Shown here one piece after another: positions 1 through 8,511 of a DNA stretch of 13,751 nucleotides (positions are counted from its first letter, which is position 1; each line of letters opens with the position of its first letter). The stretch is from Bacillota bacterium (lineage in GTDB: Bacteria; Bacillota; Clostridia; Acetivibrionales; DTU013): NCBI GenBank assembly GCA_023435805.1, contig JAEZMC010000012.1:1-13751 (forward strand), written 5' to 3'. Below the pieces are notes generated by a model. The model saw nothing but the letters and a program-made list of their open reading frames with translations. It did not search any database and was not told the DNA's origin. A program made the translations under genes and the position numbers.

Positions 1-1
1 A

Positions 2-163
2 CGACTAGGAATTACCATCATCTACCTTTGCTATTTATATGTAGATATTGCTCTTTTAAAATTCGGGAGAGTGACCATGAAACTGGATTATGTTATGGAT
101 GTTGAAAATGACTCTGTCAACTATCAGACGCTGCAGAAGTATAGAAATTGCAGCGTAGTCTGA
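2..163 (+). CDS. possible 3' end of an upstream gene, or a 28-residue small ORF
   Basis: One frame stays open from the window edge to a TGA at 161-163, giving 53 codons. It contains an ATG at 77 with a fair ribosome binding site (GGGAG, 65-69, 7 bases before the ATG), so it could instead be a 28-residue peptide starting MKLDYVMDVENDS. I recognise no family. An open frame of this length in AT-rich DNA is not strong proof of coding. The two readings cannot be separated without sequence to the left. Confidence 0.3.
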   Translation, partial: RLGITIIYLCYLYVDIALLKFGRVTMKLDYVMDVENDSVNYQTLQKYRNCSVV

Positions 164-221
164 CAAAAAGTAAAATAGATGATAAAAAATAACAAAATTC
201 ATAGCGGAATGAATTCAGCTT

Positions 222-230
222 TGATACAAT
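222..230 (+). promoter_or_regulatory. probable promoter of the kinase-regulator operon (extended -10)
   Basis: TGATACAAT at 222-230 fits an extended -10 element (TG, one base, TACAAT). No convincing -35 hexamer lies 16-18 bases upstream, which is tolerable for an extended -10 promoter. Transcription would start near 237, about 30 bases before the kinase start codon. The rest of 164-265 is AT-rich and shows nothing else I can name. Confidence 0.4.
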
Positions 231-265
231 AAAGCCGACAGGTATTTTAATTTCCGGAGACAGAT

Positions 266-2062
266 ATGGAAAAGCTGAAGGCATTGTTCCGAAACCGGCT
301 CATCAGGAATAAAATCATTATCATATACATTCCACTCATAATTATTCCGCTTTTTATTCTGGGCGGCATTTCCAACTATCTCTTTACACAGGAAATCATA
401 AAAAAAACGTTCATCAATGTCCAGGACGATTCCAGCCTGATCCTTACACGTATCAACAGCATGCTTTCGAATGCCGAAAGCTGTGCCAACATTATCGTCA
501 AAGATATCAACGGCAAGGATGTCAAAACCTTAATCAAAATAGAAAACAGAGATGAATCCTATGCCTATGAAAAACACAGAAAGATCCTCGATATACTCAA
601 CTATGCGCTTATCATATTTCCGGAGGTAGAATCGGCGGCATTCATCGACATGGAAAATGAACTATATTACACGAATAAAAACATGGATATAAACTTTGAT
701 GGGGCGCTTGAAAGCGATCTAATGAAACAAATTGAGGAATCTAACGCCATCAATATCTGGTTTCCAATGCAAACCCGGGACTTCCTTACGGAGGATCCAA
801 ACACCGCAATACTTACGATTGGGAAGAAAGTGCTGGACATAGACGGAGGAAACACATTGGGCTCTCTCATTTTGAATATCCGTGAGACGTCACTATCCTC
901 CATATACCATAATCTTGGTGCTTCAAAGGGTGGAAGCTATCTTGTAGCGGATAGGAACGGCAGGATCATTTCATCTGATGAGAAAAACATGCTTTTTGTC
1001 ACTCCGGACAATGAATTGACCAGTGTTGTTCTGAGGAATGATTCCAACCTTCAAAAAACCATAAGAATTGACGGGAAGGACGTATTGGTTACACTAACGC
1101 CTATAATAAAAATGGGATGGACGCTGATTAACCAGACCGATCTGAAACAGCTGACTTCAGAAACGAAGAAGCTGACGTTCATTACCTTCTGGATTGGATT
1201 GATATGCCTTGCTGTCACGTTGTTGGGCGCAGGTCTGTTGTCTAAGGTGATCGCCAACCCCATCGTGTCCTTGACCAGGAAAATGCAGAAGGTAAAGGAA
1301 GGAAGCCTGGATATACAGTACGATGTCAACTCCACCGATGAAATCGGCCTCCTTGCGTCCGGCTTCAATTCCATGCTGGAGAGGATACGCAATCAGCTTG
1401 AGAACATCAGGATGGAGCAGCGTAAAAAGCGTGAGTACGAATTGGCTTTAATTCAGGCACAGATCAAACCTCATTTTCTATATAATACGCTTGACCTGAT
1501 TTATATCTTCTGCAGCATGGGCCGAAATGAAGAGGCCCGCAAAACCACGAAAAATCTGGCTGATTTTTATAGGATCGCTCTCAGCAAGGGGCGTGAAATC
1601 ATAACCATAGATGAAGAATTGAAGAATGTTGAAAACTATCTTTCTATTCAAAGAGTGCGATATTCCGACATCTTTGATTATGAGATCAGAAAAGATACGG
1701 AGGTTCTTCGCTACAGCATACCAAAGCTTACCATCCAGCCGCTGGTGGAGAATTCCATCTATCATGGCCTGAAGCTGAAGGGTAGCTTCGGCAGGCTATT
1801 GATTGAATGCGGCTCCGAAGGTGAGAACGTAATCATTTCCATTACGGATGACGGTGCAGGCATCGAGGAAGATAAAATGAAATATCTGCTTGCAGCAAAG
1901 AATGAGCAGCAGGATTCCTTTGGCCTGAAAAGCGTCAATGAAAGAGTCAAGCTCTATTTTGGTGAAGAGTACGGTTTGGAACTGCAAAGCATCCCGGGAG
2001 TAAAAACCGTCGTGACGATAACAATACCAAAGAGAAGAGAGGGCGGGAATAGCAATGTTTAA
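266..2062 (+). CDS. YesM-type membrane sensor histidine kinase
   Basis: A 598-residue sensor kinase of the YesM/LytS-like group (His_kinase family), which senses an extracellular signal and phosphorylates its partner regulator. A basic N-terminus precedes a membrane segment at about residues 17-37. An extracellular, probably Cache-type region covers about 40-300, a second membrane segment about 304-326, and a HAMP linker about 327-380. The transmitter carries the phosphoacceptor box QIKPHFLYN with His403, the N box with Asn496 (QPLVENSIYHG), DDGAG at 528-532, and a second glycine box FGLKSVNERV from 552. The start ATG follows CCGGAGA (254-260) by 5 bases. The stop codon region overlaps the regulator gene by 8 bases, so the two are translationally coupled. 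Relatives usually sit next to oligosaccharide ABC importers, as here. The ligand is not shown by the sequence; a plant-derived oligosaccharide is inferred from the neighbours. Confidence 0.95.
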   Translation: MEKLKALFRNRLIRNKIIIIYIPLIIIPLFILGGISNYLFTQEIIKKTFINVQDDSSLILTRINSMLSNAESCANIIVKDINGKDVKTLIKIENRDESYAYEKHRKILDILNYALIIFPEVESAAFIDMENELYYTNKNMDINFDGALESDLMKQIEESNAINIWFPMQTRDFLTEDPNTAILTIGKKVLDIDGGNTLGSLILNIRETSLSSIYHNLGASKGGSYLVADRNGRIISSDEKNMLFVTPDNELTSVVLRNDSNLQKTIRIDGKDVLVTLTPIIKMGWTLINQTDLKQLTSETKKLTFITFWIGLICLAVTLLGAGLLSKVIANPIVSLTRKMQKVKEGSLDIQYDVNSTDEIGLLASGFNSMLERIRNQLENIRMEQRKKREYELALIQAQIKPHFLYNTLDLIYIFCSMGRNEEARKTTKNLADFYRIALSKGREIITIDEELKNVENYLSIQRVRYSDIFDYEIRKDTEVLRYSIPKLTIQPLVENSIYHGLKLKGSFGRLLIECGSEGENVIISITDDGAGIEEDKMKYLLAAKNEQQDSFGLKSVNERVKLYFGEEYGLELQSIPGVKTVVTITIPKRREGGNSNV

Positions 2063-3644
2063 AATTATTGTGGCAGATGATGAGATTATATTCAGAGAAT
2101 ATTTAAAAACGTTGATAGATTGGGCGCAATACGGGTTTGAGATATGTTATGAAGCACGTAACGGTATGGAAGCCTTTGAAATGATCAAGCAGTACGAGCC
2201 GGATATTGCGCTGGTGGATATCAATATGCCCTATCTGGACGGCCTCAGCCTGGTTGAAAAAATCAACGAAAGCGGAGACAAGCCTTACATTGTACTGATT
2301 ACAGGACACAGCGAATTCGAATATGCCAGAAGGGCTGTCAAGCTGGATGTATCGGACTACATTTTAAAGCCCTTTGACAGGGACGAACTGCTCATGACAT
2401 TGCTAAAAATAAAGGGAAAACTTCTGAAGCAGCAAACCGACAGAAATGCGGAAAAAGTCAGGATGGACCTGATGAAGGAGAGCTTTTTGAATTTGCTGGT
2501 AAGCGGGGAGCTTACAATCGGTGAGGAAGAAACAATGCAGCAATTCGAGCGTTTCGGAATACATATTGATTTGAGAAATATACTTGTTGCCGGTATTGAG
2601 ATAGACAACATGTACAGCATGTGGAACGATGCAGGTGAGATTTCACTCTATAAATTTGCTGTTACAAACATCCTGAAAGAGATTATGGAGCAGGATAACC
2701 GGCATGTTGTTTTCAACGGACCGGAGGGACGAATCATATCTATCGTTGAACTAAAGGACGATATGGACCCGTCCGGCTGCATTGAAAAATACGGGAGGAT
2801 AGGTGACCTGGTAAAACGATATTTGAATTTTACCCTTACGATCGGTGTTTCCAACCCGGCAACGGGGATACATTCGCTTAGAAAAGCCTATCTGGAATCC
2901 ATTATAGCACTGCAGAATAAAGTTGTGCTGCCCAGCCCCGGAGTCATCCCGGTATCGGCAGTTTCCGCAGAAAGTATGAATATAGGCTATTTCCCGAATG
3001 AAATCAACGAGAAGCTTTTAATTGCGCTTCGAACCAATGATGATGCCGAAGTATTGCTGCTGATCGGGCATGTTTTTCAATTTATAAAAGAAAAGAGGCT
3101 TTCCCTTGATTACGTTTATATCGTGGTCATGGGTCTGGTTTCCCTGTGCTTTTCATACATTCACGAATCCGGCAGGAACGTGGAACAATTATTTGGGAAA
3201 GATTTTTCGCCATATGCGGAGATAAAAAGCAAGCAATCCATGGACGCCCTTTATCAATGGTCACTGCAGCTGTACAGAACCGTGCTTGACGCATACGATG
3301 AAGGCAGGCTGAAAAGGTCCAAGATCATTGTGGACATGGTGAGGGAGTATATTGAAACCCATTACGCGGACAGTGAACTAAGTGTCGAGGGTATAGCGAA
3401 TGCAATTTATATGAATTCCAGTTATCTGCGCAAGGTGTTTAAAAAGGAAATGAATATGTCTGTCAATGATTATATTGTAGATAGCAGGCTCAAGAGAGCA
3501 AGAGAGCTGATAAGATCCGGCAATTTCAAGCTTTCGGGCGTTTCTGAAATGGTTGGCTACAATGATGCCGGTTATTTCAGCAAATCCTTCAAGAAGAAGT
3601 TCGGGGTTTCACCCAGCGAATATGAGATCCTGAATAACAAGTAA
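2055..3644 (+). CDS. YesN-type response regulator, receiver plus AraC DNA-binding domain
   Basis: A 529-residue response regulator. The receiver domain (about 1-120) has the acidic pair Asp8/Asp9, the phosphoacceptor Asp55 in LVDINMP, Thr83 and Lys105 (LKPF). A long middle region of about 300 residues, typical of YesN proteins, leads to a C-terminal AraC/XylS double helix-turn-helix at about 427-525, including SVEGIANAIYMNSSYLRKVFKKE and the signature ending GYFSKSFKKKFGVSPSEY. Start ATG 2055 lies inside the last codons of the kinase, with GGCGGG (2042-2047) as ribosome binding site. When phosphorylated it probably activates the downstream binding-protein, permease and GH127 promoters. That regulon is inferred from position, not seen in the sequence. 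Confidence 0.95.
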   Translation: MFKIIVADDEIIFREYLKTLIDWAQYGFEICYEARNGMEAFEMIKQYEPDIALVDINMPYLDGLSLVEKINESGDKPYIVLITGHSEFEYARRAVKLDVSDYILKPFDRDELLMTLLKIKGKLLKQQTDRNAEKVRMDLMKESFLNLLVSGELTIGEEETMQQFERFGIHIDLRNILVAGIEIDNMYSMWNDAGEISLYKFAVTNILKEIMEQDNRHVVFNGPEGRIISIVELKDDMDPSGCIEKYGRIGDLVKRYLNFTLTIGVSNPATGIHSLRKAYLESIIALQNKVVLPSPGVIPVSAVSAESMNIGYFPNEINEKLLIALRTNDDAEVLLLIGHVFQFIKEKRLSLDYVYIVVMGLVSLCFSYIHESGRNVEQLFGKDFSPYAEIKSKQSMDALYQWSLQLYRTVLDAYDEGRLKRSKIIVDMVREYIETHYADSELSVEGIANAIYMNSSYLRKVFKKEMNMSVNDYIVDSRLKRARELIRSGNFKLSGVSEMVGYNDAGYFSKSFKKKFGVSPSEYEILNNK

Positions 3645-3674
3645 TGGACGGTACCTTTTTTGGAAGGTGTTATT

Positions 3675-5024
3675 ATGAAAAAAGTGTGTGTATACAGAAG
3701 AATAATCTGCCTCTTTGCTGCGTTGACATGTTGTATGCTGCCGGCAGCATGCAGCGGAGGGACCGCGGCTGACGCTTCTGCCGGAATGTCCGACGGAAGA
3801 ACTGCCGGAACTTTATTGAAGGAAAAATCCGAAAAAGTAAAGCTGAGCATATTTACCCAATATTCCATGGAGGTTGACGAGAAACAGCCCTTTGACTATG
3901 CCTATGCAAAAATGAAGACCATTATGCCGGAGGTAGAGCTGGAAATTGATATCCAGCCCCAGGATGATGGAAGCAAGTTGAAGATCTACGCAGCATCCGG
4001 CATTTTGCCCGACATCATACAGGTTACTTCAGGTATCATTGAATTATTTAGAAAATCCGGCAATCTACTGGTGCTTGATCGTTATATAACGGAAACAGGG
4101 ATCGAAAACAGGATCATGCCGGCCTACAGAAGCCTTTTGTGGTCCGAAGACGGACACAGCTATACCATTCCGAGAACTGCGCCGTCCACCCATCTTCTGT
4201 TTTATAACAAGCAGGTTTTTTCACAGAACCAGGTAAACCTGCCGTCGGATTATGCTTCGTTTCTTATGGCTGTAAAAAGCTTCAGCTCAAAAGGCATTGT
4301 GCCGCTGGCGCTGTTTGCGAAGGAGACCTGGCCGGGTGTGATGCTGTACGAGGACTTCATTACCAGATATGAACCCCGTGGTTTGATGAAAATCAATCTG
4401 GATGAAGGGAATCTGAAGGAGGAGGCGTACAGGAAGGCGGCGAAACAGCTGCAGGAATGTGTCAAGGCCGGGCTGTTGGCTAAGGATGCTTTTACTTCGG
4501 ATTACGATACGGCATTTGCGAGGTTTACCAGCGGAAAAGCCGCCATGTTTGTGAACGGCTGCTGGGCATTGGGACCGCTGGCGGAGGAAATGGGGGACAA
4601 TGTGGATTTCCTGGATTTTCCCTTTGCCGATGTAGATACTGTGAAAACCAGCAGGCTGAACAGACCGGGCGGTGGCTTTGACGGCGGATATTCCGTGTCG
4701 GCAAATACCGCGTACAAGGATCTGGCAGGCAGGTATGCCTGTCTGTTTTCGCTGGAGATTGCCAATGGCAGGGTAGTCAAGGCAGGCGCGCCCAATCCGC
4801 TAACCACCGACGGTGTTGCGCCGGAAAGAGGATATCCTGCAATCTCCCGCAAATACGCCGAACAGGCGGAATATTTCCAGAACACCACTGTTTTTCCGTG
4901 GGCTCTGGACGCAAACATGGGTGTCATACTGGGGGACAACTGTGCAAAGCTGCTTACGGGAGCGTATTCTGCGGACAGCTTTATTGATCAAACGGATTAT
5001 GAGCTCGGTAAGGTGTTGAAATAA
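3675..5024 (+). CDS. extracellular solute-binding lipoprotein 1 (carbohydrate ABC type), sensor-linked copy
   Basis: A 449-residue family 1 solute-binding protein. The signal peptide ends in a lipobox LPAAC with Cys26, so it should be a lipid-anchored surface protein. The mature part begins with KVKLSIFTQYS. It keeps features shared with its paralog downstream: EKQPFDYA, ASGxLPDII, WPGVML, DYDTAF and GGGFDGGYSVSANT. I chose ATG 3675 because GGAAGGTG (3662-3669) lies at the right distance; a TTG 15 bases upstream is in frame but overlaps that site. It begins only 30 bases after the regulator stop, so it should share the kinase/regulator transcript. A terminator follows it at 5061-5114. By eye, more than half of the residues match the second binding protein. 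It may deliver ligand to the transporter, or act as a sensing partner of the kinase; the latter is inference. Confidence 0.92.
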   Translation: MKKVCVYRRIICLFAALTCCMLPAACSGGTAADASAGMSDGRTAGTLLKEKSEKVKLSIFTQYSMEVDEKQPFDYAYAKMKTIMPEVELEIDIQPQDDGSKLKIYAASGILPDIIQVTSGIIELFRKSGNLLVLDRYITETGIENRIMPAYRSLLWSEDGHSYTIPRTAPSTHLLFYNKQVFSQNQVNLPSDYASFLMAVKSFSSKGIVPLALFAKETWPGVMLYEDFITRYEPRGLMKINLDEGNLKEEAYRKAAKQLQECVKAGLLAKDAFTSDYDTAFARFTSGKAAMFVNGCWALGPLAEEMGDNVDFLDFPFADVDTVKTSRLNRPGGGFDGGYSVSANTAYKDLAGRYACLFSLEIANGRVVKAGAPNPLTTDGVAPERGYPAISRKYAEQAEYFQNTTVFPWALDANMGVILGDNCAKLLTGAYSADSFIDQTDYELGKVLK

Positions 5025-5060
5025 ACCCAACCTCAGCAAAAGGCGGTTAAAAGAAACATA

Positions 5061-5114
5061 CGGTACACATTGCAGAAGATTGAATCGATTTTTACAATGT
5101 AGTATCGTTTTTTT
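5061..5114 (+). terminator. intrinsic terminator after binding protein 1
   Basis: CGGTAC plus ACATTG (5061-5072) pairs with CAATGT (5095-5100) and GTATCG (5102-5107), leaving one bulged A at 5101. This makes a 12-bp stem with one G-T pair. A run of seven T (5108-5114) follows directly. The 22-base loop contains a small AATCGATT palindrome. It should end or attenuate the kinase-regulator-binding protein transcript before the second binding protein gene. Confidence 0.7.
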
Positions 5115-5116
5115 CA

Positions 5117-5145
5117 TTCAATTTGCAAGACTGCTGCCATATAAT
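5117..5145 (+). promoter_or_regulatory. probable promoter of the binding protein 2-permease operon
   Basis: A perfect TATAAT at 5140-5145 lies 25 bases after the terminator T-run. A weak -35 (TTCAAT, 5117-5122) sits at 17-base spacing, matching consensus at three of six positions. A poor -35 beside a perfect -10 would suit an activator-dependent promoter, and the AraC-type regulator upstream is the obvious candidate. The leader from about 5152 to 5237 shows no structure I recognise. Confidence 0.5.
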
Positions 5146-5237
5146 GTGTGCATAAGTTATCGATAGCTTGAATCCTTTCTTTATGGTTTTACCGCAACAC
5201 GCTCGTCCATCTTTCGAATATGATAGGAGGAATTTTT

Positions 5238-6608
5238 GTGAACCGAAACGTTTATAAATTATTTTGCGTGATCTTAATTATCATGTTTACAGTATCCATG
5301 ACTGCCTGCGGCAATGAGAGTAAAGCTGTAACGCCTTCCGCGTCAGACTCCGCAGGGACTACTGTACAAAATACTACGGAACCGTCAACAGAGGGTACAT
5401 CGGCTGTGCAGGAGGAAAAAGTAAAGCTGAAGATTTTTTCACAGTATTCGCTTCCCGAAGAGAAACAGCCTTTCGACTACGCCAAAGAGCAGGTGGCAAA
5501 GGTAATGCCCAATGTTGAGCTTGATCTCGACATAGAACCTCAGGATGACAATGCGAAGCTCAAAACTCTTGCGGCTTCTGGCTCCCTGCCGGATATTATC
5601 AGAGTGACGGCCGGTGTGGTTGACCTGTTTAAAAAATCCAACAACCTGCTTCTATTGGATGACTATGTAAAGGAACTGAAAATTGAGGACAGGATCCGGC
5701 CTGCATACAAGGGGCTGCTGTGGGATTCGGACAATCATTGCTATGCGGTTCCGCGTACAGCTTCTCCTACATACATCATGTATTATAACAAGGAATTGTT
5801 TACACAGAACAACATCAAGGTTCCCACCAATTATGACGAATTTTTGGCATCAATTAAGGCGTTTAATTCCAAGGGTGTCATGCCTGTCTCACTTTTTGCC
5901 AAGGAAGCATGGCCGGGTGTCATGCTGTTCGATGCTTTTGCTACCAGGTATGATGCCGGGGGCCTGATGAAGGTGGTCAATGACCGAAAAGGCAGGATTA
6001 CGGAAGACGCATACAAAAAGGCGGCCACCCAGGTTCTGGAATGTGTAAAGGCCGGAATGCTTTCCAAATCCGCATTCACAACAGATTATGACACAGCCTT
6101 CAATCAGTTTACAAGCGGCAAATGCGCTTACTTCTTCAACGGGGCATGGGCATTGGGACCCATCGGCGACAAACTTGGCGATAAGGTTGATTATCTGGAT
6201 TTCCCATTGGCCGATACGGCAACGGTGGAGGCTTCAAAATACAATAGACCGGGCGGCGGCTTTGACGGAGGGTATTCCGTATCAGCCAATACGCAATATA
6301 AAGATATCGCAGCGAAATATGCATGTCTCTTTGCCCTTGAAACAGCCAACGGCAGGGTAATCAAGGCAAGCGAAGCCTACCCGCTTACAACGGATGATGT
6401 ACAGCCCGAAAAACCCTACCCGGCCATTGCGCTGAAATACGCCGAAGAGTCCAAAAACTACAAGTCCACAACCCGTTTCCCGTGGGGACTCAATGAAAAA
6501 GGCAATGTGATTTTAGGTGAAAACGTTGCCAAGCTGCTAACCGGCAGTTATCCGGTCGATAAATTCATAGAAGACACGGATAAGGCGCTGGAGGATGCAT
6601 TGAAATAA
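5238..6608 (+). CDS. extracellular solute-binding lipoprotein 2 (carbohydrate ABC type), transporter-linked copy
   Basis: A 456-residue family 1 solute-binding lipoprotein. The signal peptide ends with SMTAC, giving Cys24 as the lipidated residue. A Ser/Thr/Pro-rich linker of about 30 residues follows, before KVKLKIFSQYS. This linker is longer than in the first copy. The rest aligns over its whole length with binding protein 1, including GGGFDGGYSVSANT. I chose GTG 5238 as start because AGGAGG (5225-5230) lies 7 bases before it; the in-frame ATG at 5220 is upstream of that site. It is followed by a strong hairpin and then two permeases, so it is the likely substrate-delivery component of this importer. 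The ligand is not determined; arabino-oligosaccharide is inferred from the GH127 gene. Confidence 0.93.
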   Translation: MNRNVYKLFCVILIIMFTVSMTACGNESKAVTPSASDSAGTTVQNTTEPSTEGTSAVQEEKVKLKIFSQYSLPEEKQPFDYAKEQVAKVMPNVELDLDIEPQDDNAKLKTLAASGSLPDIIRVTAGVVDLFKKSNNLLLLDDYVKELKIEDRIRPAYKGLLWDSDNHCYAVPRTASPTYIMYYNKELFTQNNIKVPTNYDEFLASIKAFNSKGVMPVSLFAKEAWPGVMLFDAFATRYDAGGLMKVVNDRKGRITEDAYKKAATQVLECVKAGMLSKSAFTTDYDTAFNQFTSGKCAYFFNGAWALGPIGDKLGDKVDYLDFPLADTATVEASKYNRPGGGFDGGYSVSANTQYKDIAAKYACLFALETANGRVIKASEAYPLTTDDVQPEKPYPAIALKYAEESKNYKSTTRFPWGLNEKGNVILGENVAKLLTGSYPVDKFIEDTDKALEDALK

Positions 6609-6624
6609 GAAATGCCATATAGCA

Positions 6625-6660
6625 TTCAGGCTGCCATACATATGGCAGCCTGAACATTTT
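6625..6660 (+). promoter_or_regulatory. 14-bp intercistronic hairpin between binding protein 2 and permease
   Basis: TTCAGGCTGCCATA (6625-6638) and TATGGCAGCCTGAA (6641-6654) are perfect inverted repeats separated by two bases. Only a short CATTTT follows, so it is a leaky terminator at best. Such hairpins after binding-protein genes commonly protect the upstream mRNA end and lower expression of the membrane components. That role is inferred here. Confidence 0.75.
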
Positions 6661-6683
6661 ATCAGTATATTAGGGTGGTTATT

Positions 6684-7565
6684 ATGCGCAAAGACAATAG
6701 GTATAAATTGAAAGTGTTACTGTTTGTGTTTCCGGCTTTGCTTGTCTTCACGGTTGTGGTCTGCTATCCGGTACTACAGGCTTTATACAAAAGCATGTTC
6801 GACTGGGATGGATTGAGTGAACCGATCTACGTCGGCTTCAAAAATTATATCAAGCTATTTGGAAATGACAATTTTTTTATCGCAAACAAAAACGGTTTTA
6901 TTTTTGCCGCAATGATTACCGTTTATCAGATTGGCCTTGGACTTTTTCTGGCATTGCTGTTATCGTCAAAAGGCGTAAGATGGGGCAGACTATTCAGAAC
7001 CTCATATTTTATGCCTGTCGTTATATCCACAGTCATTGCCGGGCAGCTGTGGCTCCAGATTTATAACCCGGATTACGGTTTGATCAACAAATTTTTTGAA
7101 GCAATCCACTCCAATTACCGGCAGGCCTGGCTTAATGACGGGAATGCAGCCATATATGCCGTTTCGTTTGTCAACGCATGGCAGTATATGGGGGTACATC
7201 TCATCTTAATTTATACGGCTGTCAAATCGATTCCCGAACATTACTACGAAGCGGCGGTACTGGACGGAGCCGGAAACTTCACGGCTCACAGGCTGGTTAC
7301 ATTGCCACTGCTGGGGGAAACCTTCAAATTTTGTCTTGTGATCTCGATCACCAGCGGCCTGAAGGCATTTAATGAAATGTATGTTATGACCGGCGGCGGG
7401 CCGGGGACCTATACCAATACGCTGACCTACATGATGTACAAACAGGCTTTTATGGCAAGCAACTTCGGGTACGGTTGTTCGGTGGCTGCTGTGCTGGTTG
7501 TGGAATGCCTGCTCTTTACAGTTTTGATTAACCGCATAATAGCCCGGGACCGGATCACATATTAG
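6684..7565 (+). CDS. sugar ABC transporter permease 1 (UgpA/LacF-like, CUT1)
   Basis: A 293-residue inner-membrane permease of the binding-protein-dependent transport family, with about six membrane segments. The first is LLFVFPALLVFTVVVCYPVL near the N-terminus. The cytoplasmic EAA loop starts at Glu189 (EAAVLDGAGNFTAHRLVTLPLL), the contact point for the transport ATPase. ATG 6684 is preferred because AGGGTGG (6672-6678) lies 5 bases upstream; the in-frame GTG at 6675 falls inside that site. It partners permease 2, which starts 12 bases after its stop. Family members import oligosaccharides or glycerol phosphate. The specificity here is not visible in the permease itself. Confidence 0.95.
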   Translation: MRKDNRYKLKVLLFVFPALLVFTVVVCYPVLQALYKSMFDWDGLSEPIYVGFKNYIKLFGNDNFFIANKNGFIFAAMITVYQIGLGLFLALLLSSKGVRWGRLFRTSYFMPVVISTVIAGQLWLQIYNPDYGLINKFFEAIHSNYRQAWLNDGNAAIYAVSFVNAWQYMGVHLILIYTAVKSIPEHYYEAAVLDGAGNFTAHRLVTLPLLGETFKFCLVISITSGLKAFNEMYVMTGGGPGTYTNTLTYMMYKQAFMASNFGYGCSVAAVLVVECLLFTVLINRIIARDRITY

Positions 7566-7577
7566 GAAGGTGAAGAG

Positions 7578-8405
7578 ATGAAATCCATCAAGAAGCTGGT
7601 TCTATACATTTTTCTTGGCATATATGCCATCTGCAGCGTTTATCCATTTTTGTGGCTGATTCTGTTTTCATTGAAAAATAATGAAGAAATTCTGGTGTCA
7701 AACACCTTTGGTATCCCATCGGTTTTTCGTTTTGAGAATTATATCAATGCATGGAACAATTTCAATATCGCTCTTTATTTTCTTAACAGCACATTGGTTT
7801 CATCCACAGCCGTTGCGGTCACCATATTGATTTCGCTGATGTTCGCATATGCGACCGCCCGAATGACCTGGAGGCTGTCAACAATAGCCAGGATATACAT
7901 TACTGCCGGGATGTTCATACCGGTGCAAATCATTTTAATCCCATTGGTCATTCTGGTTAAAAATCTGCATTTGACCAACACCTACCTGAGTTTGATCATA
8001 CCTTATATCGCATTCCAGCTTTCCTTTGCAGCCATCGTATTCCACGGTTTTTTACGTTCACTGCCGTTTGAAATTGAAGAGGCGGCATATCTGGATGGAG
8101 CAGGTATTCTGCGGACTTTTGCCAGCATTATCATACCCATGGTGAAGCCTGCCATTGCATCGGTATTAATTTTTACTTTTATGAACATCTGGAATGAGTT
8201 TATGGTGGCACTGATGCTGATAAATAAGGAATCACTCCGAACGCTGCCGCTGGGGCTGGTAACTTTCAAAGGGCAGTTCAATACGGACTGGGGCGGTATG
8301 GGCGCGGCCATGGTAATAGCGTCCGTACCAACCATTGTTGTATACCTGCTTTTCAGTGAAAAAGTAGAAAATGCTCTGACTGTAAGTGCAGCTGTGAAGG
8401 GATGA
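7578..8405 (+). CDS. sugar ABC transporter permease 2 (UgpE/AraQ-like, CUT1)
   Basis: A 275-residue permease, the second half of the heterodimeric channel. It opens with a hydrophobic segment (LVLYIFLGIYAICSVYPFLW), has about six membrane segments, and carries the EAA loop EEAAYLDGAGILRTF at residues 167-181, followed by IIIPMVKPAIA. AGGAAGG (7564-7570) overlaps the stop of permease 1 and precedes the ATG by 7 bases, so translation is coupled. No nucleotide-binding protein gene follows; the next gene is a glycoside hydrolase. This is common for CUT1 importers that use a shared ATPase. Stop TGA at 8403-8405. Confidence 0.95.
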   Translation: MKSIKKLVLYIFLGIYAICSVYPFLWLILFSLKNNEEILVSNTFGIPSVFRFENYINAWNNFNIALYFLNSTLVSSTAVAVTILISLMFAYATARMTWRLSTIARIYITAGMFIPVQIILIPLVILVKNLHLTNTYLSLIIPYIAFQLSFAAIVFHGFLRSLPFEIEEAAYLDGAGILRTFASIIIPMVKPAIASVLIFTFMNIWNEFMVALMLINKESLRTLPLGLVTFKGQFNTDWGGMGAAMVIASVPTIVVYLLFSEKVENALTVSAAVKG

Positions 8406-8511
8406 GGAGGGTGCCTCCGATGTAAACCATTCGGACATGCGGGATAAGGTTTTATAATATCTGCCTCAACACAGAGATATGTCATATTTTTATACCTAAT
8501 CTGTTTTTTTG

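Noticed and set aside
4502..5117. Overlapping frames on both strands at the end of binding protein 1, considered as a frameshifted second gene
   Set aside because: Binding protein 1 aligns with its paralog to the C-terminus without interruption, so there is no sign of a frameshift.
8406..8434. GGAGG/CCTCC and CCGA/TCGG small hairpins after permease 2
   Set aside because: The stems are only 4-5 bp with no T-run, which is not enough to call a terminator.
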